Positions 40,681 through 43,054 of a stretch of DNA of 43,054 nt are shown piece by piece. The translations under genes were made by a program, and so were the position numbers. The DNA is from JAXMBX01 sp046349635. Lineage in GTDB: Bacteria; Planctomycetota; Planctomycetia; Planctomycetales; Planctomycetaceae. Below the pieces are notes generated by a model. That model saw only the letters and a program-made list of their open reading frames with translations, had not been told where the DNA came from and made no database searches. The DNA lies in NCBI GenBank assembly GCA_046349635.1, contig JAXMBX010000044.1, forward strand, positions 1 through 43,054, given 5' to 3'. Position 1 is the first letter of the stretch. Each line of letters starts with the position of its first letter.

Positions 40681-42297
40681 ATGAACGCACGCCCCTTGTT
40701 TCTTGCTCTGACATTAGTCCTCGGACTCGCCTGCTGCCTCCCCGCCGCGGATGACGTTTCCGTGTTGATGAAGTACATCCCCGACGACGCGAACGCGATT
40801 TGCGTGATCAAGGTTCAGGAATTGCACGACAGCCCGCGGGGAAAAGCAGAGCAATGGGAGCAGAAGCACCAGTCCAAGTTCCTCGCCGGAGCGGCGGACG
40901 TTCCGCCGAGTTCCAACATCGTGCTGCGGGCCTGCGACTTTTCCCTGGAACACAGTTTCATCATCGAAGCGTGGACCGTCGCGAACTGGAAAGACCCCGT
41001 GCCGATGCAAAAGGTGGTCGAGCGAACCAAGGGAAAACTGGACCGCATGCTCAATAAGCGGCTGATTCTGGGCAATCAGGACCGGCTGATCGTGGAATGG
41101 GATCCGCAAACTCTGGGGGCGATCCATCCCGCATCCCGTCAACATATGGCACGCTGGATCCAGGATTCGAAAACCACGGCCATGATGACCAAACCCTCGT
41201 ACCTGCAAGATTGCGTCGATCAGATGTCGGGCCAGATCCTGGCCGCCATCGACCTGAGCAATGTTCCCGAAACGAACCAGCTCCGCGACCGCTTGAAGCA
41301 ATCGACGATTTTTCAAGGTGATAAGGAAGCCATCGACTCGGTCACTCGAGTGATTGAAAGCATCCGCGGCGCCCGGCTTTCGGTGAACGTCAGCCGCGTC
41401 TCGCAGGCCACGTTGACGATCGATTTCGGCATCAACATCGGCGATCGCCCCGGCAAATACCTCAAGGCGGTGCTCATTGAATTCCTGGCGGGGATCGGAA
41501 TGCAGATTGACGAACTGGTCAACGCCCCGGCCGAGATTCAGGGAAAATCAATGTCCCTGTCGTTTGAAATGCCCGACGATGTCCTGCGACAGGTCATGAG
41601 CCTGTTCCAATGGGGAAACCACATGACCGAGGAGAGTGGTGGAGGCCCTGCAGCGGCGGCCACCGAGGAGAAGTCGAATCCCAAGAACGCCGAAGCCTTA
41701 ATGGTCATTAATTCCGAGCGCTATTACCAGCAGGTCAACCGGATGGTCGATGATCTCTGGCGGAAGCAGAAAAATGCGGAAACCTACAACCAGTCTGCTT
41801 CGTGGCACGATAACTACGCCCGGCGCATCGAACAGATGCCGATTTCCAACGTCGATCCCGCTGTGGTGTCGTATGGAGCCAAGGTGGCCCAGACGTTCCG
41901 GTCGCTCGCCGGCTCGCTTCGCGGTGTGCCGCTGGATCTGGGAGTGCTCCAACAGTCCCGAAAAACCCAGGTCAATTACTACCCCTCTGGATATGGGTAT
42001 GCCGGATACGGATATGGTGGGTACGGTGGCTACGGCGGCTATGGCGGATACGGTTACGGGGGATATGGGTATCGCCCGTATGGAGTTTTCGGAGGTGGAT
42101 GGGGTTCCGCCTATATGCCCGGACAGTATCAGGTCAATACGAATAACGTCGAAGTGAATACCAAGCAGGCTGAAGCGGTCGCCAAGGACAAGGAAAAGCG
42201 GGACCAGGTCTGGCAGCAAATTCGCCAGGATCGCCAGACTGTCCGCCAGGAGATGCAGCAGAAGTACAACAAGGACTTCGAAACCCCCTACGAATAA
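40681..42297 (+). CDS. Exported protein with C-terminal Gly/Tyr repeat, function unknown
   Basis: The 538-residue protein has signal peptide MNARPLFLALTLVLGLACCL ending PAA near residue 23. The main domain (25-400) is mixed alpha/beta and begins VSVLMKYIPDDANAICVIKV, a start seen in planctomycete-specific hypothetical proteins; I know no function for it. Residues ~435-470 are a low-complexity GYGYGGYGG repeat, followed by a charged helical tail (QAEAVAKDKEKRDQVWQQIR, EMQQKYNKDFETPYE). Gly/Tyr-rich repeats are typical of surface-exposed or self-associating proteins. It is flanked by a leader hairpin upstream and a strong terminator downstream, so it is likely monocistronic. Confidence 0.88.
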   Translation: MNARPLFLALTLVLGLACCLPAADDVSVLMKYIPDDANAICVIKVQELHDSPRGKAEQWEQKHQSKFLAGAADVPPSSNIVLRACDFSLEHSFIIEAWTVANWKDPVPMQKVVERTKGKLDRMLNKRLILGNQDRLIVEWDPQTLGAIHPASRQHMARWIQDSKTTAMMTKPSYLQDCVDQMSGQILAAIDLSNVPETNQLRDRLKQSTIFQGDKEAIDSVTRVIESIRGARLSVNVSRVSQATLTIDFGINIGDRPGKYLKAVLIEFLAGIGMQIDELVNAPAEIQGKSMSLSFEMPDDVLRQVMSLFQWGNHMTEESGGGPAAAATEEKSNPKNAEALMVINSERYYQQVNRMVDDLWRKQKNAETYNQSASWHDNYARRIEQMPISNVDPAVVSYGAKVAQTFRSLAGSLRGVPLDLGVLQQSRKTQVNYYPSGYGYAGYGYGGYGGYGGYGGYGYGGYGYRPYGVFGGGWGSAYMPGQYQVNTNNVEVNTKQAEAVAKDKEKRDQVWQQIRQDRQTVRQEMQQKYNKDFETPYE

Positions 42298-42326
42298 GTC
42301 CGACGCTCGTCGACCTGTGCTCTTTG

Positions 42327-42366
42327 AAACACTGGTGAGGCCACTGTCTCACCAGTGTTTTTGTTT
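42327..42366 (+). terminator. Rho-independent terminator
   Basis: AACACTGGTGAG pairs perfectly with CTCACCAGTGTT across an 8-nt loop, followed by TTTTTGTTTT. It lies 30 bp after the Gly/Tyr-repeat gene and before the efflux adaptor gene. Confidence 0.93.
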
Positions 42367-42550
42367 TCCCAAGCCTCCTCTCCGTCACCGAAAGAAAACT
42401 CCGGAGTCCCGCTGGCAGTACGAATCTTGACGCTCTGCACGGGGGCGGATACCGTGACTGCAGCGCACCATCTTTCTCCGGGCTGGATCGATAAGAACCT
42501 TGCACTCACCCATTTCTGATCCCAGGCCCGCTCTCTCAGGAAATCCTCCC

Positions 42551-43054
42551 ATGAGTCCACTCACGCGGCGCGTCACGCAGGCGGGATTGCTCGCCCCACT
42601 TCTTCTTCTCGTATTCAGCGGCTGCGAACAGGCCCGCTCGTCGCCGAAACTTGCCGCCGCCCCTCCTCCGGAAGTCTCCGTCGCGACCCCGATCACCGCG
42701 AACGTCACCGACTTCCTCGATTTCACCGGGCAGACCGAAGCCGCAGAGTCAGTCGACGTGAAAGCCCGCGTCAGCGGCTATCTCACCAAGACGCTGTTCA
42801 AACCGGGCGCCGAGGTCAAAGCGGGAGAAACTCTGTTTGAAATCGACCCCCGCCCTTACCAGGCCGACCTCGATCGCCTCGACGGAGATCTGAAGGGGCT
42901 GGAATCCCGACTGCAACGGCAGACCGCGGAGATGACCCGGGCGGAACGGCTCTTCAAGAACAAGACCCTCACCGCGGAAGACTATGAAAAGACGGTCGGT
43001 GACCACGGGGAAACCGTGGGACAGATCGCCGCCACAAAGGCCTCAATGGAAAAA
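42551..43054 (+). CDS. RND efflux periplasmic adaptor (membrane fusion protein), 5' part
   Basis: The gene runs off the end of the window; 168 codons are visible. The signal sequence is a lipoprotein type, with LLLLVFSGC giving a lipobox and lipidated Cys near residue 25. Then follow VSVATPITANVTDFLDFTGQ (start of the barrel region), VDVKARVSGYLTKTLFKPGA and VKAGETLFEIDPRPYQADLD, the lipoyl half-motif of AcrA/MexA-type adaptors. A coiled-coil hairpin begins (GLESRLQRQTAEMTRAERLF). The FTGQTEAAESVDVKARVSGY pattern is that of the AcrA subclass. The pump and any outer-membrane channel are expected downstream. The ATG at 42551 lies after a strong terminator, so it has its own promoter. Confidence 0.92.
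   Translation, partial: MSPLTRRVTQAGLLAPLLLLVFSGCEQARSSPKLAAAPPPEVSVATPITANVTDFLDFTGQTEAAESVDVKARVSGYLTKTLFKPGAEVKAGETLFEIDPRPYQADLDRLDGDLKGLESRLQRQTAEMTRAERLFKNKTLTAEDYEKTVGDHGETVGQIAATKASMEK

Noticed and set aside
42000..42080. Short tandem repeat resembling an array (GGATATGGG/GGCTACGGC units)
   Set aside because: It is in-frame coding for Gly/Tyr repeats inside the exported protein, with no spacers of the CRISPR type.
1..43054. tRNA, rRNA, CRISPR array, IS element or phage genes
   Set aside because: Nothing with the needed sequence marks (tRNA T-loop and acceptor pairing, repeat-spacer pattern, transposase motifs, terminal inverted repeats) was seen by eye; a covariance-model scan could still find a small RNA.

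Overview
The window looks like chromosomal DNA of a planctomycete, probably a heterotrophic aquatic or soil member of the Planctomycetia. This is an inference from gene content, not from a database search. The supporting features are two tandem secreted sulfatases, a BlaI/M56 regulator pair, PQQ/WD40 propeller proteins, a membrane Ser/Thr kinase, an MJ0042-type zinc-finger membrane protein, and four proteins with the planctomycete N-terminal motif resembling LEPRxLLS. No rRNA, tRNA, CRISPR array or recognisable IS element was found.

Layout. Positions 1-4466 hold the 3' end of a BlaI-type repressor, an M56 (BlaR1-like) sensor with a broken C-terminus, and a WD40 propeller protein that may be fused to it. 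Positions 4475-7820 are two sulfatases in tandem. Positions 8010-12258 carry a 2-oxoacid:ferredoxin oxidoreductase (korA-korB) flanked by two CBS-domain proteins. Positions 12225-15901 (minus strand) encode a hemolysin-III/PAQR membrane protein, a double SGNH esterase and a nitrilase-family amidase. After a TPR/zinc-ribbon protein (16090-16908) and a LEPR-type protein (17015-17623) comes a disturbed region, 17640-20960. It has no intact gene, contains a CpG-poor stretch of foreign character, and ends in a heavily frameshifted GH2 glycosidase. Positions 21064-25569 hold a Spy-like protein, a lysine/proline-rich protein split at a poly-C tract, three more LEPR-type proteins and a rhodanese. Positions 25594-30544 hold a PQQ propeller protein, metG and a sigma-54-dependent response regulator. 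Positions 30975-32285 hold two tandem paralogous small secreted proteins of a family I do not recognise. Next come a CBS protein, an alkyltransferase-like/endonuclease V fusion coupled to NAD(P)H-hydrate epimerase, a frameshifted SDR, a frameshifted leuB and a gamma-glutamylcyclotransferase-like protein. Positions 37331-43054 hold the kinase, the zinc-finger membrane protein, a Gly/Tyr-repeat exported protein and the start of an RND efflux adaptor.

How the genes work together. Sulfatases, SGNH esterases and the GH2 enzyme fit the breakdown of sulfated or acetylated polysaccharides. korAB belongs to central carbon metabolism and may be tied to energy state through the CBS proteins. The endonuclease V fusion and the hydrate epimerase are damage-repair functions for DNA and for NAD(P)H.

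Caution. Every frame break I could trace is explained by missing single bases, often in doubled or homopolymeric positions. Several hit genes that should be needed (leuB). Base-calling errors in low-coverage patches are therefore as likely as true pseudogenes. The most interesting biological candidates are the ATL-EndoV fusion (32980-33969), the duplicated secreted family with shared upstream DNA (30842-32285), the LEPR paralogue family (17015-24993) and the CBS-korAB-CBS cluster.
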